Assembly: GCF_003633755.1 (NCBI RefSeq)
Contig: NZ_RBIL01000003.1
Location: 186,001-250,000 of the forward strand
DNA from: Solirubrobacter pauli
GTDB lineage: Bacteria > Actinomycetota > Thermoleophilia > Solirubrobacterales > Solirubrobacteraceae
Direction: 5' to 3'
DNA length: 64,000 nucleotides
This document shows positions 8,253 to 16,620 of the stretch, one piece after another. Within the stretch, counting starts at the first letter, position 1. Every line of letters starts with the position of its first letter. A program made the translations under genes and the position numbers. Below the pieces are notes generated by a model. The model searched no databases, had not been told where the DNA came from, and saw only the letters and a list, made by a program, of their open reading frames with translations.

Positions 8253-9332
8253 ATGACCAGCTACAACGCCGCGTTCACACAGCTGATCCGCCGCAGCCGG
8301 CGGGCGCACTGGGGCAACTGGGGCCTGAGCCCCGACATCCGGGCGGGCGCGGTCGGCGTCGTCGATCCCGCGTCCGGGGAGTTCACGCTCGTCCAGGACC
8401 AGATGCCGGGGCTGGACGGCCGGGTCAGCAAGAGCCCGCTGCCCTCGAAGTGGCAGCTGATGTCCGAGCACGTCTCGCGTCAGCAGGCGGACGCCTCGCT
8501 CGACGGGTCAGGCGTCGACCCCGACACCGGCACCAAGATCTCCGCCGGCCTGAAGGTCAGCTGGGGTCTGGAGCGGTCCGGCTCGATGGTGTCGGAGTTC
8601 TCGATCGAATCCGAGGACACGGTCAAGGGCCTCGGCGACCTGCTCGCGCAGCAGTACGACTGGCTGCAGCAGCAGGCGTCCGCCCAGGGCATGTCCAACG
8701 GCAACGGGATCTCGCAGGGCTTCGGCGTGATCTCCAGCGTGATCTGGGCGCGCAGCGGGCTCAACGTCGCCGCCCAGAGCGACAACACGACGTACTCGAT
8801 CAGCGGCTCGGCGTCCGCCGTCAACCAGCTCGTCGGCCAGGTCGAGGGCAAGGGCTCCTACACCAGCGCGACCTCGGACAAGAGCGTCGACCAGCACATC
8901 TGGCCCGACCAGAGCGGCAAGGTGGCCGACGCTCCGGTGCCGATCGCGTACCGGTTCGCGTCCTTCGAGGGCCGGACGATCATCCCCAACTGGACGATGC
9001 ACCTGGGCTCCTTCCAGCTCGTGCTCAACAACCAGCACGGCGGCACCTACATCGTCAAGGGCGAGCTCAACTACGACACGCCGCGCGGGCACGTCAAGCA
9101 GGACACGTCGGTGTCCGGCGGCCTGATCGCGACGATCGGCGCGATCCCGCTCGACGCCACCAACATCAACCTGCGCCTGTCGTTCAAGGGCATGTTCAGC
9201 GACGAGCACAAGTCCTTCCACTGGGACACGCCGCTGGGCACCTGGTACGACGGCACGCGGCACGTGGACCTCTCCGGCGTCTGGCCGGGCTCCACGCACG
9301 CCACCGACGCCGAGGCCGCGCTCACCCCCTGA
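8253..9332 (+). CDS. Unrecognised 359-aa beta-rich protein, first gene of accessory operon
   Basis: I do not recognise this family. The start is the ATG at 8253 (MTSYNAAFTQLIRR); the frame is open 39 codons more but only through promoter-like DNA. There is no signal peptide and no transmembrane helix. The N-terminal half has alternating Ser/Gly/Thr-rich stretches suggestive of beta strands (ISAGLKVSWGLERSGS, TYSISGSASAVNQLVG) around a Gln-rich helix (LLAQQYDWLQQQASAQG, about residues 130-146). The C-terminal third (from about 235, PIAYRFASFEGRTIIPNW) looks like a separate beta sandwich. The N-terminal layout recalls soluble pore-forming proteins, but this is an impression only. A strong hairpin immediately follows, so it may be produced in excess over the downstream genes. 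Confidence 0.85.
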   Translation: MTSYNAAFTQLIRRSRRAHWGNWGLSPDIRAGAVGVVDPASGEFTLVQDQMPGLDGRVSKSPLPSKWQLMSEHVSRQQADASLDGSGVDPDTGTKISAGLKVSWGLERSGSMVSEFSIESEDTVKGLGDLLAQQYDWLQQQASAQGMSNGNGISQGFGVISSVIWARSGLNVAAQSDNTTYSISGSASAVNQLVGQVEGKGSYTSATSDKSVDQHIWPDQSGKVADAPVPIAYRFASFEGRTIIPNWTMHLGSFQLVLNNQHGGTYIVKGELNYDTPRGHVKQDTSVSGGLIATIGAIPLDATNINLRLSFKGMFSDEHKSFHWDTPLGTWYDGTRHVDLSGVWPGSTHATDAEAALTP

Positions 9333-9346
9333 GGCGCGCGCAGCGT

Positions 9347-9377
9347 GCCGCCTCGGAGCGCACCGCTCCGGGGCGGC
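9347..9377 (+). terminator. Strong hairpin after first accessory gene (partial terminator/attenuator)
   Basis: Arms 9347-9360 (GCCGCC, T, CGGAGCG) and 9364-9377 (CGCTCCG, G, GGCGGC) form a 14-bp stem with one G-U pair and a CAC loop, 14 bp after the stop at 9332. There is no U-tract, as is common in high-GC actinobacteria. The downstream gene begins only 27 bp later without a clear new promoter, so partial termination is more likely than complete. Confidence 0.6.
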
Positions 9378-9403
9378 GCCATGCCCGGCCCGAGGAGCCT
9401 CCG

Positions 9404-10405
9404 ATGCGCCCGACCAGACGTCGCGCCACCGTCCAGCACACCCCCGCGCAGCAGATGCTCGGCGCCGCGGAGGCGATGCTCCGCCACGCGCTCGCCTCCG
9501 GCATCGTCGTGCCCGAGGCCGTCGTGGAGACCGTCGAGCTGGCGTGCACGCACCGGCGCGCCGGCGGCGAGGGCGAGCTCGAGCCGCCGACCCCGGCGTT
9601 GCTGCGCCGGCTGGCGCGGGCCCACGCGGAGCTGGTGCGGCTGGTCGCGCCGGCCACGCCGCGGACGATCCTGCTGCTCTCGCACGGGCGGCGCTCACGG
9701 CTGGCCATGCTCGGGCCGGTGCGGCTGGTCCGCCAGATGCTGGTGGCGGTGCTCGTGCTGCTGGCGGCGTTCGTGGCGCTCTCCACGACCGACTACGTCA
9801 ACGGCACCGGCGGCGACATCCTCAACTCGACGGGGCTGAGCCTGCTGGTCAACGAGCTGTTCTTCCTCGCCGCCGGCGGGCTGGGAGCGGCGTTCTCGGC
9901 GCTCTTCACCGCCTACCGGTACATCGCCGAGGGCACGTACGACCCGAAGTTCGAGTCGAGCTACTGGCTGCGGTTCATCCTCGGCCTGATGGCCGGGCTG
10001 CTGCTGCCGGCCCTGGTCCCCCTCGGCGCGGACGCCGAGGCCGAAGGGATCTCGCGCCCGCTGCTCGCCCTGCTCGGCGGCTTCTCGGCCTCGGTGCTCT
10101 ACCGGATCCTCGAGCGGCTCGTCGGCGCCGTCGAGTCCCTCGTCCGGGCCGACTCGCGGGAGCTGCGTGCGGCGCGCCGCGCGGCGGACCTCGCGCAGGC
10201 GTCCGACCGGGCGCGGCTGGAGCGGCTGGAGCTGGTCGGGCACCTGCGGCGGCTCGAGCAGCAGGCGCGCGCCGGCGGCACCCCGGACCAGCTCGCCGAG
10301 GACCTCGGCCGGATGGTCGGGACGCTCCTCCCCGTCGCGCCGCAGGACGCCGACGACGCGTCGGACGAGCACCCACAACCCCTGATCAGCCCTCCCGCGA
10401 GGTGA
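9404..10405 (+). CDS. Unrecognised membrane protein, four TM helices
   Basis: 333 aa, not recognised. The N-terminal ~100 residues are soluble and helical (QQMLGAAEAMLRHALASG, then LRRLARAHAELVRLVAP). Four hydrophobic helices follow at about 107-127, 146-172, 187-207 and 219-238. The C-terminal 80 residues are a charged helix or coiled coil (RELRAARRAADLAQASDRARLERLELV) ending in an acidic/Pro tail. The start ATG at 9404 is preceded by GAGGAGCC. The stop is 2 bp from the GH19 gene start, so they are cotranscribed. In this operon it is the only gene that could supply an export or holin-like function for the two signal-less cell-wall hydrolases; that role is inference. Confidence 0.83.
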   Translation: MRPTRRRATVQHTPAQQMLGAAEAMLRHALASGIVVPEAVVETVELACTHRRAGGEGELEPPTPALLRRLARAHAELVRLVAPATPRTILLLSHGRRSRLAMLGPVRLVRQMLVAVLVLLAAFVALSTTDYVNGTGGDILNSTGLSLLVNELFFLAAGGLGAAFSALFTAYRYIAEGTYDPKFESSYWLRFILGLMAGLLLPALVPLGADAEAEGISRPLLALLGGFSASVLYRILERLVGAVESLVRADSRELRAARRAADLAQASDRARLERLELVGHLRRLEQQARAGGTPDQLAEDLGRMVGTLLPVAPQDADDASDEHPQPLISPPAR

Positions 10406-10407
10406 CC

Positions 10408-10953
10408 ATGAGCGACACCACGATCAGCCCCGCCGCGCTGCGGCACGTCTGCCCCAACCTGAGCGCGGCGGACGCGGCGCGGATCGCCGCCGGCCTCGGT
10501 GAGGCGTTCACGCGCTACGGCATCACCACCGAGCGCCGGGCCGCGATGGCCGTCGCCCAGTGGGCGCACGAGTCCGCGAACTTCCGCACCAGCCGCGAGT
10601 ACGCGTCGGGCGCCGCCTACGAGGGCCGCAAGGACCTCGGCAACACCCGGCGCGGCGACGGCGTGCGCTTCAAGGGCCGCGGCCGGATCATGATCACCGG
10701 CCGGGCCAACTACGCCGCCATGGGCAAGGCGCTCGGCCTGGACCTCACCGCGCACCCGGAGCTGCTTGAGCGGTCGCCCTACAGCGAGCTCGTCTCCGGC
10801 CAGTGGTGGAAGGACCACGGCTGCAACGAGCTGTGTGACAAAGATGACTTCGTCGGGCTCACGCGGCGCATCAACGGGGGCCTGAACGGCCTCGCCGACC
10901 GGCAGCTGCTCTACGGCCGTGCCCGGCAGGTCGATCTGCGTCCGCACACCTGA
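10408..10953 (+). CDS. GH19 endolysin-like chitinase/lysozyme domain protein
   Basis: 181-aa glycoside hydrolase family 19 domain of the phage-endolysin type, predicted to cut the glycan strand of peptidoglycan (or chitin). Seen: AQWAHESANF with the probable general acid E55, a second Glu at E64, YEGRKDLGNT (71-80), and FKGRGRIMITGRANY (88-102), the most conserved block of the family, then WWKDHGCNEL and TRRINGG. No signal peptide, transmembrane helix or wall-binding domain: a catalytic core alone. A GAGGTGACC ribosome site precedes the ATG at 10408. It lies between a membrane protein and an M15 peptidase, an arrangement resembling a lysis cassette, but no phage structural genes are near. Confidence 0.9.
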   Translation: MSDTTISPAALRHVCPNLSAADAARIAAGLGEAFTRYGITTERRAAMAVAQWAHESANFRTSREYASGAAYEGRKDLGNTRRGDGVRFKGRGRIMITGRANYAAMGKALGLDLTAHPELLERSPYSELVSGQWWKDHGCNELCDKDDFVGLTRRINGGLNGLADRQLLYGRARQVDLRPHT

Positions 10954-11003
10954 CGGACTTACACACACATGCGCGCTCACCCGTGCACTTACTGGAGGAA
11001 GAC

Positions 11004-11684
11004 ATGGCACTGAACGGCAAGCTCGCCGACGCCGACCTGGCGGACATCCCCGGTGGGCGCCTGCGCAAGGACGCCGCCGAGGCGTGGCTCGCGATGCGCG
11101 CCTACATCGGCAAGACCAAGGGCGTGTGGATCTGCCCCACCTCGTTCCGCACCGCGTACCGGCCGTACGCCGACCAGGAGTACTTCTGGAACCTCTACCA
11201 GCGCGGTGGAGGTGCCCTGGCGGCGCGCCCGGGCACCTCCAACCACGGCTGGGGCATCGCGGTCGACCTGCCGTCGCCGGCGATGCAGGCCGCGGTGCGG
11301 GCGTGCGGGCACGAGTTCGGATGGGGCATCCGCGGCGGCAAGCTCAGCAGCGACGCGCCCAGCGAGGCGTGGCACTGCACGTTCCACCCCGGCACCTATC
11401 CGGCCGTCGGGCGCAACCGCCCCAAGCCCCGGCCGCACCCCTACCACGCGCTCACGGACGGCGAGCGCGCCGCGCGGAACATCCTGGTGAAGGAGCGCCG
11501 GATCGCCCGCCGCCACGGCGGCTGGAGCAAGGTCGACCAGTCACACCTGACACGTGCGGCGGCAGCCAAGCGCGACATCCGCGCGCAGCTGGCGCGGATC
11601 GCCGAGGCCGCTCGGTCCGACGGCTGGGACAAGCATCAGCGCCGTGTCCGGCACGACTACCTGAAGAAGCTGGTGAGCCGATGA
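11004..11684 (+). CDS. M15 family peptidase (VanY/endolysin-like)
   Basis: 226-aa zinc peptidase of the M15 (D-Ala-D-Ala carboxypeptidase / L-Ala-D-Glu endopeptidase) fold. The zinc ligands appear as [10 protein letters not shown] (H81 and D88) and EAWHCTF (catalytic E121, ligand H124). The N-terminal [19 protein letters not shown] is the usual substrate-cleft block. After about residue 140 a basic tail of 85 residues rich in Arg/Lys helices follows; it could bind wall polymers or act in protein contacts. No signal peptide. An excellent ribosome site (ACTGGAGGAA) precedes the ATG at 11004. Its stop overlaps the next start by ATGA. Confidence 0.9.
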   Translation: MALNGKLADADLADIPGGRLRKDAAEAWLAMRAYIGKTKGVWICPTSFRTAYRPYADQEYFWNLYQRGGGALAARPGTSNHGWGIAVDLPSPAMQAAVRACGHEFGWGIRGGKLSSDAPSEAWHCTFHPGTYPAVGRNRPKPRPHPYHALTDGERAARNILVKERRIARRHGGWSKVDQSHLTRAAAAKRDIRAQLARIAEAARSDGWDKHQRRVRHDYLKKLVSR

Positions 11685-11827
11685 GCGACCCCGACCCGCG
11701 TGCCCTGCCACCTGACTTCGACGCACCCGGACAGGTGGACTACCCCGACCCGGCGTTCGACGACGACCACGAGGACGACGTCCTCGAGACGCCCGACGCC
11801 GACGAACCCGACCCCATCGAGGAGTGA
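11681..11827 (+). CDS. 48-aa acidic small protein
   Basis: Small protein starting at the ATG at 11681, coupled to the M15 gene by a 4-bp overlap. Almost half of its residues are Asp, Glu or Pro (for example [19 protein letters not shown]); no Lys, no Cys, predicted disordered. Its presence is supported by the overlap, by position in a tightly spaced operon and by the next gene starting 5 bp after its stop. Its strong negative charge complements the very basic C-terminal tail of the preceding M15 peptidase, so a chaperone or inhibitor role for that enzyme is conceivable (inference). Family unknown. Confidence 0.7.
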   Translation: MSDPDPRALPPDFDAPGQVDYPDPAFDDDHEDDVLETPDADEPDPIEE

Positions 11828-11831
11828 TCGC

Positions 11832-12302
11832 ATGAACCTCGTCCTGCTCTGCCACGGCGCGCTGTCCGAGTTCGGCTCGTTCGAGCTGGGCGCCGACCAG
11901 GAGGTCCAGTATCGCGGCAACTTCGGCGAGTCGCTGGAGCCGCCCGTCGCCGCGGCGCTGTTCAAGGCCCTGGTGCAGAACCCGACCGTGACCGAGCGCC
12001 AGATCGCCACCCAGATCAGCGGGTACCACCAAGAGCCGGTGCTGGCCGGCCCGCGGTCCGTGAAGCCGGACATCAAGCTGTGGGCCACGACGTCGCCGCC
12101 GTGCTTCGTGATGGACCTCACGACCCGTCAGTGGGGGCGGCTGGCGCCGACCTTCCGCAGCACGCTCGGGCAGGTGGTGCGGGGCCTCGGCGCCCCGCTC
12201 CACCTGGACCTGCTGTGCTGCACCGAGCTGCCGGACTTCAAGGACCGGGCGGTGGTCGACCCCGCTCTCGAGGTCAAGACCTGGGCGCAGATCTTCCAGT
12301 AG
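11832..12302 (+). CDS. Unrecognised 156-aa protein, possibly Stv-like
   Basis: Last gene of the accessory run, ATG at 11832. It begins [19 protein letters not shown], a hydrophobic strand running into CHG, then ADQEVQYRG, then a middle segment with QISGYHQEP and [18 protein letters not shown], and ends [11 protein letters not shown]. The opening pattern (strand-CHG-strand, short beta ladder) is reminiscent of the putative adhesin Stv domain, but I hold this weakly. Cysteines: C8, one in SPPC and a CC pair in LDLLCCTE. No signal or TM segment. It converges on the aldo/keto reductase with a 2-bp gap. Function unknown; it may act with the acidic peptide and the two hydrolases. Confidence 0.75.
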   Translation: MNLVLLCHGALSEFGSFELGADQEVQYRGNFGESLEPPVAAALFKALVQNPTVTERQIATQISGYHQEPVLAGPRSVKPDIKLWATTSPPCFVMDLTTRQWGRLAPTFRSTLGQVVRGLGAPLHLDLLCCTELPDFKDRAVVDPALEVKTWAQIFQ

Positions 12303-12304
12303 GC

Positions 12305-13282
12305 CTACCAGCGCTGGTGCACGTAGGGCGCGATGCGCTCGCCATAGACCGCGCGCACCCGCTCCATCGTCGCCGCGTCCAGCGCCGGAAGGTCCGCGGC
12401 CGCCGCGTTCGCGCTCGCCTGCTCGGGCGAGCGCGCGCCCGGGATGACGGTGGAGACCGCGTCGTGCATGAGGATCCAGCGCAGGGCGAACTGCGCGAGC
12501 GTCGCGTCGCCGCCCACGAGCGGGCGCAGCTCCTCGACCGCGTCGAGGCCGACCTCGAACGGCACGCCGGCGAACGTCTCGCCCACGTCGAACGCCTCGC
12601 CCTGGCGGTTGAACGTGCGGTGGTCGTCGGCCGCGAACGTCGTCTCGCGCGTGTACTTGCCCGACAGCAGGCCGGAGGCGAGCGGCACCCGCACGATCAC
12701 GCCGACCCCGCGGCGCGCGGCCTCGGCGAAGAACAGCCCCGCCGGCCGCTGGCGGAACGGGTTGAAGATGATCTGGACGCTCGCGACGTTCGGGTACTCG
12801 ATCGCCTTCAGCGCCTCCTCGACGCGCTCGACGCTCACGCCGTAGGCGGCGATCCGCCCTTCCTCGACCATCCGGTCGAGGTCCTCGAACACCTCCGGGT
12901 GGAAGTACAGGTCGGTCGGCGGGCAGTGCAGCTGCACGAGGTCGAGCGTCTCCATCCCGAGGTTCTCGCGCGACCGGTCGTTCCACTCGCGGAAGTGCTC
13001 GGGCGAGTAGTTCTCGACGGTCTGCTCGAGCCGCCGGCCCATCTTCGTCGCCACCACGATGCCGTCGCGCTCGCGCCGCAGCCGGCCGACGAGCCGCTCC
13101 GAGCGCCCGTCGCCGTACACGTCGGCGGTGTCGAAGAACGTCACGCCGGCGTCGGCCGCCGCGTGGAGCGTCTTGATCGCGGTGTCCTCGTCGACGTCGC
13201 CCCAGTCGGCGCCGACCTGCCAGGCGCCGAAGCCGATCTCCGAGATCTGGTGTCCGGTCCGTCCCAGTGTCCGTGTCTGCAT
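12305..13282 (-). CDS. Aldo/keto reductase
   Basis: 325-aa NADPH-dependent (beta/alpha)8 reductase. The catalytic tetrad is intact: D51 (FFDTADVYG), Y56, K80 (VVATKMG) and H119 (VQLHC). The C-terminal cofactor-phosphate block is seen as [20 protein letters not shown] start at 13282. It lies downstream of the arabinose genes on the same strand but behind a strong 13-bp terminator hairpin, so it is probably a separate unit that might receive read-through. AKRs of this group act on aldehydes and sugars; substrate not predictable. Confidence 0.93.
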   Translation of the reverse strand: MQTRTLGRTGHQISEIGFGAWQVGADWGDVDEDTAIKTLHAAADAGVTFFDTADVYGDGRSERLVGRLRRERDGIVVATKMGRRLEQTVENYSPEHFREWNDRSRENLGMETLDLVQLHCPPTDLYFHPEVFEDLDRMVEEGRIAAYGVSVERVEEALKAIEYPNVASVQIIFNPFRQRPAGLFFAEAARRGVGVIVRVPLASGLLSGKYTRETTFAADDHRTFNRQGEAFDVGETFAGVPFEVGLDAVEELRPLVGGDATLAQFALRWILMHDAVSTVIPGARSPEQASANAAAADLPALDAATMERVRAVYGERIAPYVHQRW

Positions 13283-13294
13283 GGGCAGGCTCTA

Positions 13295-13335
13295 CCCGGC
13301 CGCCTCCCTCGATCCTTCCGAAGGAGGCGGCCGGG
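13295..13335 (-). terminator. Terminator of the arabinose operon
   Basis: Perfect 13-bp inverted repeat CCCGGCCGCCTCC (13295-13307) and GGAGGCGGCCGGG (13323-13335) with a 15-nt loop, starting 8 bp after the galM-like stop. No U-run, typical for this GC range. Confidence 0.75.
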
Positions 13336-13342
13336 CGGCGGT

Positions 13343-14527
13343 TCAGCCGACGGTCGAGAACGCGTAGACCGTCGTCGTCGCGTACGTCTGGCCCGGGCGC
13401 AGCGTCGTGGACGGGAAGCCGGGCTTGTTCGGCGAGTCCGGGAAGTGCTGGGTCTCCAGGCACAGCCCGTCGCCCTGCCGGTACTGGCGGCCGCTGGTGC
13501 CGTACAGCGTGCCGTCGAGGAAGTTGCCGGAGTAGAACTGCAGCCCGGGCTCCTCGGTCAGCACGGTCAGCATGCGCCCGCTCCCCGGGTCGACGAGCTG
13601 CGCGGCCGTGTTCAGGTCGTGCCCGCGGTTCGGGTTGAGCACGAAGTTGTGGTCGTAGCCGCGCCCGTAGACGAGCTGCTGGTCGTTCCCGCGGATGCGG
13701 GCGCCGATCGGCGTGAAGGCGCGGAAGTCGAACGGCGTGCCGGCCACCGGTGGCGTCGCGCCGGTCGGGATCAGCCCCGCGTCCACCGGCGTGTAGCGGT
13801 CGGCGTTGATCCGCAGCAGATGGCCTTCGATCGAGCCCGAGCCCTCACCGGCCAGGTTGAAGTACGCGTGGTTGGTGAGGTTGACCACGGTCGGCTTGTC
13901 GGTCGTGGCCCTGTAGTCCATCTGCAGCCGGTTGCGGTTGTCGAGCGAGTAGACGACGGTGACCGGCAGACGGCCCGGGAAGCCGCCCTCGCCGTCGGCG
14001 CTGACCCGCGTGAGCTTCACGCCCACGGACCTGAAGGTCCGCACCGCCTCGGCCGACCACACCTGCTTGTCGAACCCCTTGAAGCCGCCGTGCAACGTGT
14101 TGCCGTTGTTGTTGGCGTCGAGGGTGAACGTGGTCCCGTCGAGGGTGAACTTCGCGCCGCCGATCCGGTTGCCGTAGCGGCCGATGATCGCGCCGAAGTA
14201 CGGGTTGGACTTCACGTACGCGTCGCTCGTGTAGCCGTCGATCGAGTCGAATCCGAGCACGACGTTCGCCGGGCGCCCGCGCCGGTCGGGCGCGACCAGC
14301 TGTTGCACGATCCCGCCGTAGGTGAGGATCGACACCGTCATGCCGTTGCTGTTGCGCAGCGTGTAGCGGTCGATCGCGGTGCCGCCCATGCTCGCCGGCA
14401 GGTTCCCGAAGCCGGCCTTGGTGACGCTCAGGCCACCCCCACCCGTCTTGGACCTCGCACCGGCGGGCGCGGACAGCGCGCCGCTCATGACTGCCGTGCA
14501 GAGCACGGCGACCAGCAGCCTGGTCAT
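13343..14527 (-). CDS. galM: Secreted aldose 1-epimerase (galactose mutarotase family)
   Basis: 394-aa GalM-family protein with an N-terminal Sec signal peptide ([24 protein letters not shown], cleavage near residue 24). Family landmarks: [47 protein letters not shown] (catalytic His) and [11 protein letters not shown] (catalytic Glu). It interconverts alpha and beta anomers of aldoses. Secretion suggests action on sugar outside the membrane before uptake by the ABC importer of the same operon. The start ATG at 14527 has an AGGAGG site, 17 bp behind araA. Exact sugar (arabinose, galactose or xylose) is not determined by sequence; arabinose is inferred from context. Confidence 0.92.
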   Translation of the reverse strand: MTRLLVAVLCTAVMSGALSAPAGARSKTGGGGLSVTKAGFGNLPASMGGTAIDRYTLRNSNGMTVSILTYGGIVQQLVAPDRRGRPANVVLGFDSIDGYTSDAYVKSNPYFGAIIGRYGNRIGGAKFTLDGTTFTLDANNNGNTLHGGFKGFDKQVWSAEAVRTFRSVGVKLTRVSADGEGGFPGRLPVTVVYSLDNRNRLQMDYRATTDKPTVVNLTNHAYFNLAGEGSGSIEGHLLRINADRYTPVDAGLIPTGATPPVAGTPFDFRAFTPIGARIRGNDQQLVYGRGYDHNFVLNPNRGHDLNTAAQLVDPGSGRMLTVLTEEPGLQFYSGNFLDGTLYGTSGRQYRQGDGLCLETQHFPDSPNKPGFPSTTLRPGQTYATTTVYAFSTVG

Positions 14528-14543
14528 TTGCTCCTCCTGGGGT

Positions 14544-15980
14544 TTAGATGACGGCGAGCTCGAGCCCTGCGAGCTCGCTGAACAACTGCCAGGCGTGCGC
14601 CTGCCGGCCGGGGTTGAGCACCTGGTGGTGCGGGCCTCCGAGGCGCAGCCAGGCGTCCATGCAGTCCCGCACTCCGGAGTCCGGCCGGAAGTGCCCGTAC
14701 GGCATCTCGAGGTGCGGCAGCTCGGCGGTGTCGAGCACCTCCCCTTCCACGACCAGCAGCCGGAAGCGCTCACCGCCGAGGGAGACGAGCGTCGCGAGCG
14801 TCGCCGGGCCGGGCGCGTACTGGAAGAGGAACGTCGGCGGGTCGCCAAGCCCGCCGATGCCGAGCGGCCGCTTGATCAGCCGCACGGGCCGATCCGGGCG
14901 CGCGAGGCGCCAGTTGCCTTCGCCCATGTGGCTCATCAGGATCGAGTCGGTGGCGAAGTCCATGGCGTACATCTCGGTGAACTGGGTCTCGCCCAGCAGC
15001 GTCCGCGCGGCGCACATCAGCGCCGCCGTGAGCGCGTCGCCCTCGGCGCCGTAGCCGTAGCCCGTCGCCATCAGGCTCGACGCGGCCGCGAGCGGGAGCC
15101 GGCCGAAGCGGCCGTCCTCGGCGATCGCGCCGAAGTGCGCCGAGTACGCGCCGTAGCCACCCTCGCGCAGCACGCGCTCGAGGCCGAGCTGCATCCGCGC
15201 GTGCTCCTCGCGTTCGGCCGGCAGCAGGCGCGGGTCCACCTCGAACTGCGCGTCCTCGGCCGCGAGCAGCGCCGCCACCTCGTCTGCCTCGACGGCCCCC
15301 GCGGCGCGGTGCAGCGCGCCCGGGGCGAGCGCGTCGACCTGCGGCCCGAGCGAGCGCAGCAGCGCGTGCTCGTCCACGCGGATGTCACCCATGCCGTTCA
15401 TCGCGTAGCCGATGACCGCGATCCGCAGCTCGCGCCAGCGGGAGACCGCCGCCGCCGCGCGCGCCCACGCGCCGATCGCCGCGCGGAAGGCGTCGCTCCG
15501 CCAGTCGTCGGTGACGACCGTGAACGGCCGACCGGCCCGCACCATCGCGTTGGCCGTGTCCTGCGCGCCGTGGATGCCCTGGTTGTAGGTGAGGTCGCCC
15601 ATGTCCCAGGCGGACGTGACGTCCGGCACCGGCTGGATGTTCGCGAGGCACACCGGCAGCGGCGTGCGCGCGAGCGCCCGCGCGACGCGCATCGCCGGCC
15701 CGTAGGTGAGCATCACCACCAGCAGGCCGTCGACGCCGCGCTGCTCGAGCTCGCGCACGCGCGCCTCGATCCCGTCGCGGTCCTTGACGGGTGCGCCGGC
15801 GTCGACGTCCGCCACGTCCGCCAGGGCCGCGGCGACGTCCTCGCCGAACGCGCCCTGGCGCGCCGTGATGCCGGGCAGCATCACGTCGTAGAGGTCCTGC
15901 ATCACCCCGAGCATCCCGACGCGGGGCGGCGTGGCCTCGGGCGGGGCGAGCACGGGAGCGTGGGTTTCAGTGCTGGCCAT
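14544..15980 (-). CDS. araA: L-arabinose isomerase family protein
   Basis: 478-aa sugar isomerase of the L-fucose/L-arabinose isomerase fold, predicted to convert L-arabinose to L-ribulose with Mn2+. The metal/catalytic residues fit AraA: Glu in [15 protein letters not shown], Glu in FTEMYAMDF, His in [11 protein letters not shown], and the C-terminal GGPHHQVL with a downstream His in RQAHAWQLF. It is somewhat divergent from the 500-aa enterobacterial enzyme, hence family-level wording. It overlaps araD by 14 bp and is followed by galM after 16 bp. With araB and araD the full pathway to xylulose 5-phosphate is present. Confidence 0.9.
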   Translation of the reverse strand: MASTETHAPVLAPPEATPPRVGMLGVMQDLYDVMLPGITARQGAFGEDVAAALADVADVDAGAPVKDRDGIEARVRELEQRGVDGLLVVMLTYGPAMRVARALARTPLPVCLANIQPVPDVTSAWDMGDLTYNQGIHGAQDTANAMVRAGRPFTVVTDDWRSDAFRAAIGAWARAAAAVSRWRELRIAVIGYAMNGMGDIRVDEHALLRSLGPQVDALAPGALHRAAGAVEADEVAALLAAEDAQFEVDPRLLPAEREEHARMQLGLERVLREGGYGAYSAHFGAIAEDGRFGRLPLAAASSLMATGYGYGAEGDALTAALMCAARTLLGETQFTEMYAMDFATDSILMSHMGEGNWRLARPDRPVRLIKRPLGIGGLGDPPTFLFQYAPGPATLATLVSLGGERFRLLVVEGEVLDTAELPHLEMPYGHFRPDSGVRDCMDAWLRLGGPHHQVLNPGRQAHAWQLFSELAGLELAVI

Positions 15981-16620
15981 AGACGTTCTGGTAGCGGTGG
16001 TAGAGGGCGTCGACGCTCTCGGCGTCGAGCGGCACGAGTGGACCGAGCGAGCGCGCCGCGTGCACGACCCGCGCGGCGTCCTCGCACATCACGGCGGCCT
16101 TGACGGCGTCCCGCGGCCCGCGGCCGACGGTGAACACGCCGTGGGCGCGCATCAGCACCGCGCACGAGCGGTGGTGCGCGAGCGTCTCGACGACCCCGCG
16201 GCCGATCGCGTCGTCGCCGATCAGCGCGAACGGGCCGACCGGGATCTCGCCACCGAACTCGTCGGCCATCGCCGTCATCACGCACGGGATCGGCTCGCCG
16301 TGGATCGCCCACGCGGTGGCGTACGGGCTGTGCGTGTGCGCGATCCCGCCGACGTCCGGCAGCTCGCGGTAGATGTGCCCGTGCGTGGCCGCGTCGCTCG
16401 ACGGCGCGAGCGCGTCCTCGACGGGCACGCCGTCGAAGTCGCACAGCACCATCCGCTCGGGCCGCAGGTCGTCGTAGGCGATCCCGCTGGGCTTGATCAC
16501 CAGCAGCTCGTCGCTGCCCGGGACGCGCGCGGAGACGTTGCCGCTCGTCCAGGCGACCAGCCCGTTGCGCGGCAGCTCGGCGTGCAACGCGCACAGCTCG
16601 CGGCGCAGGTCGTCAACCAT
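15967..16620 (-). CDS. araD: L-ribulose-5-phosphate 4-epimerase
   Basis: 217-aa class II aldolase/epimerase. Seen: GLVAWTSGNVSARV (phosphate-binding SGN), KPSGIAYDDL, zinc histidines in IAHTHSPYATAWA and a later one in LMRAHGVFTVG, and the C-terminal [10 protein letters not shown]. Converts L-ribulose 5-phosphate to D-xylulose 5-phosphate for the pentose phosphate pathway. The ATG at 16620 lies inside the 3' end of araB (8-bp overlap) and the stop overlaps the araA start. Confidence 0.94.
   Translation of the reverse strand: MVDDLRRELCALHAELPRNGLVAWTSGNVSARVPGSDELLVIKPSGIAYDDLRPERMVLCDFDGVPVEDALAPSSDAATHGHIYRELPDVGGIAHTHSPYATAWAIHGEPIPCVMTAMADEFGGEIPVGPFALIGDDAIGRGVVETLAHHRSCAVLMRAHGVFTVGRGPRDAVKAAVMCEDAARVVHAARSLGPLVPLDAESVDALYHRYQNVYGQH

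Noticed and set aside
9404-11684. Prophage remnant explanation for GH19 and M15 genes
   Set aside because: No integrase, terminase, capsid, portal or tail gene within range and no att repeat around the locus; the neighbouring genes are chromosomal-type.
12080-14551. Open plus-strand frame of over 800 codons across the aldo/keto reductase and galM genes
   Set aside because: It is the mirror of two genuine minus-strand genes with complete active sites, and lacks any recognisable domain.
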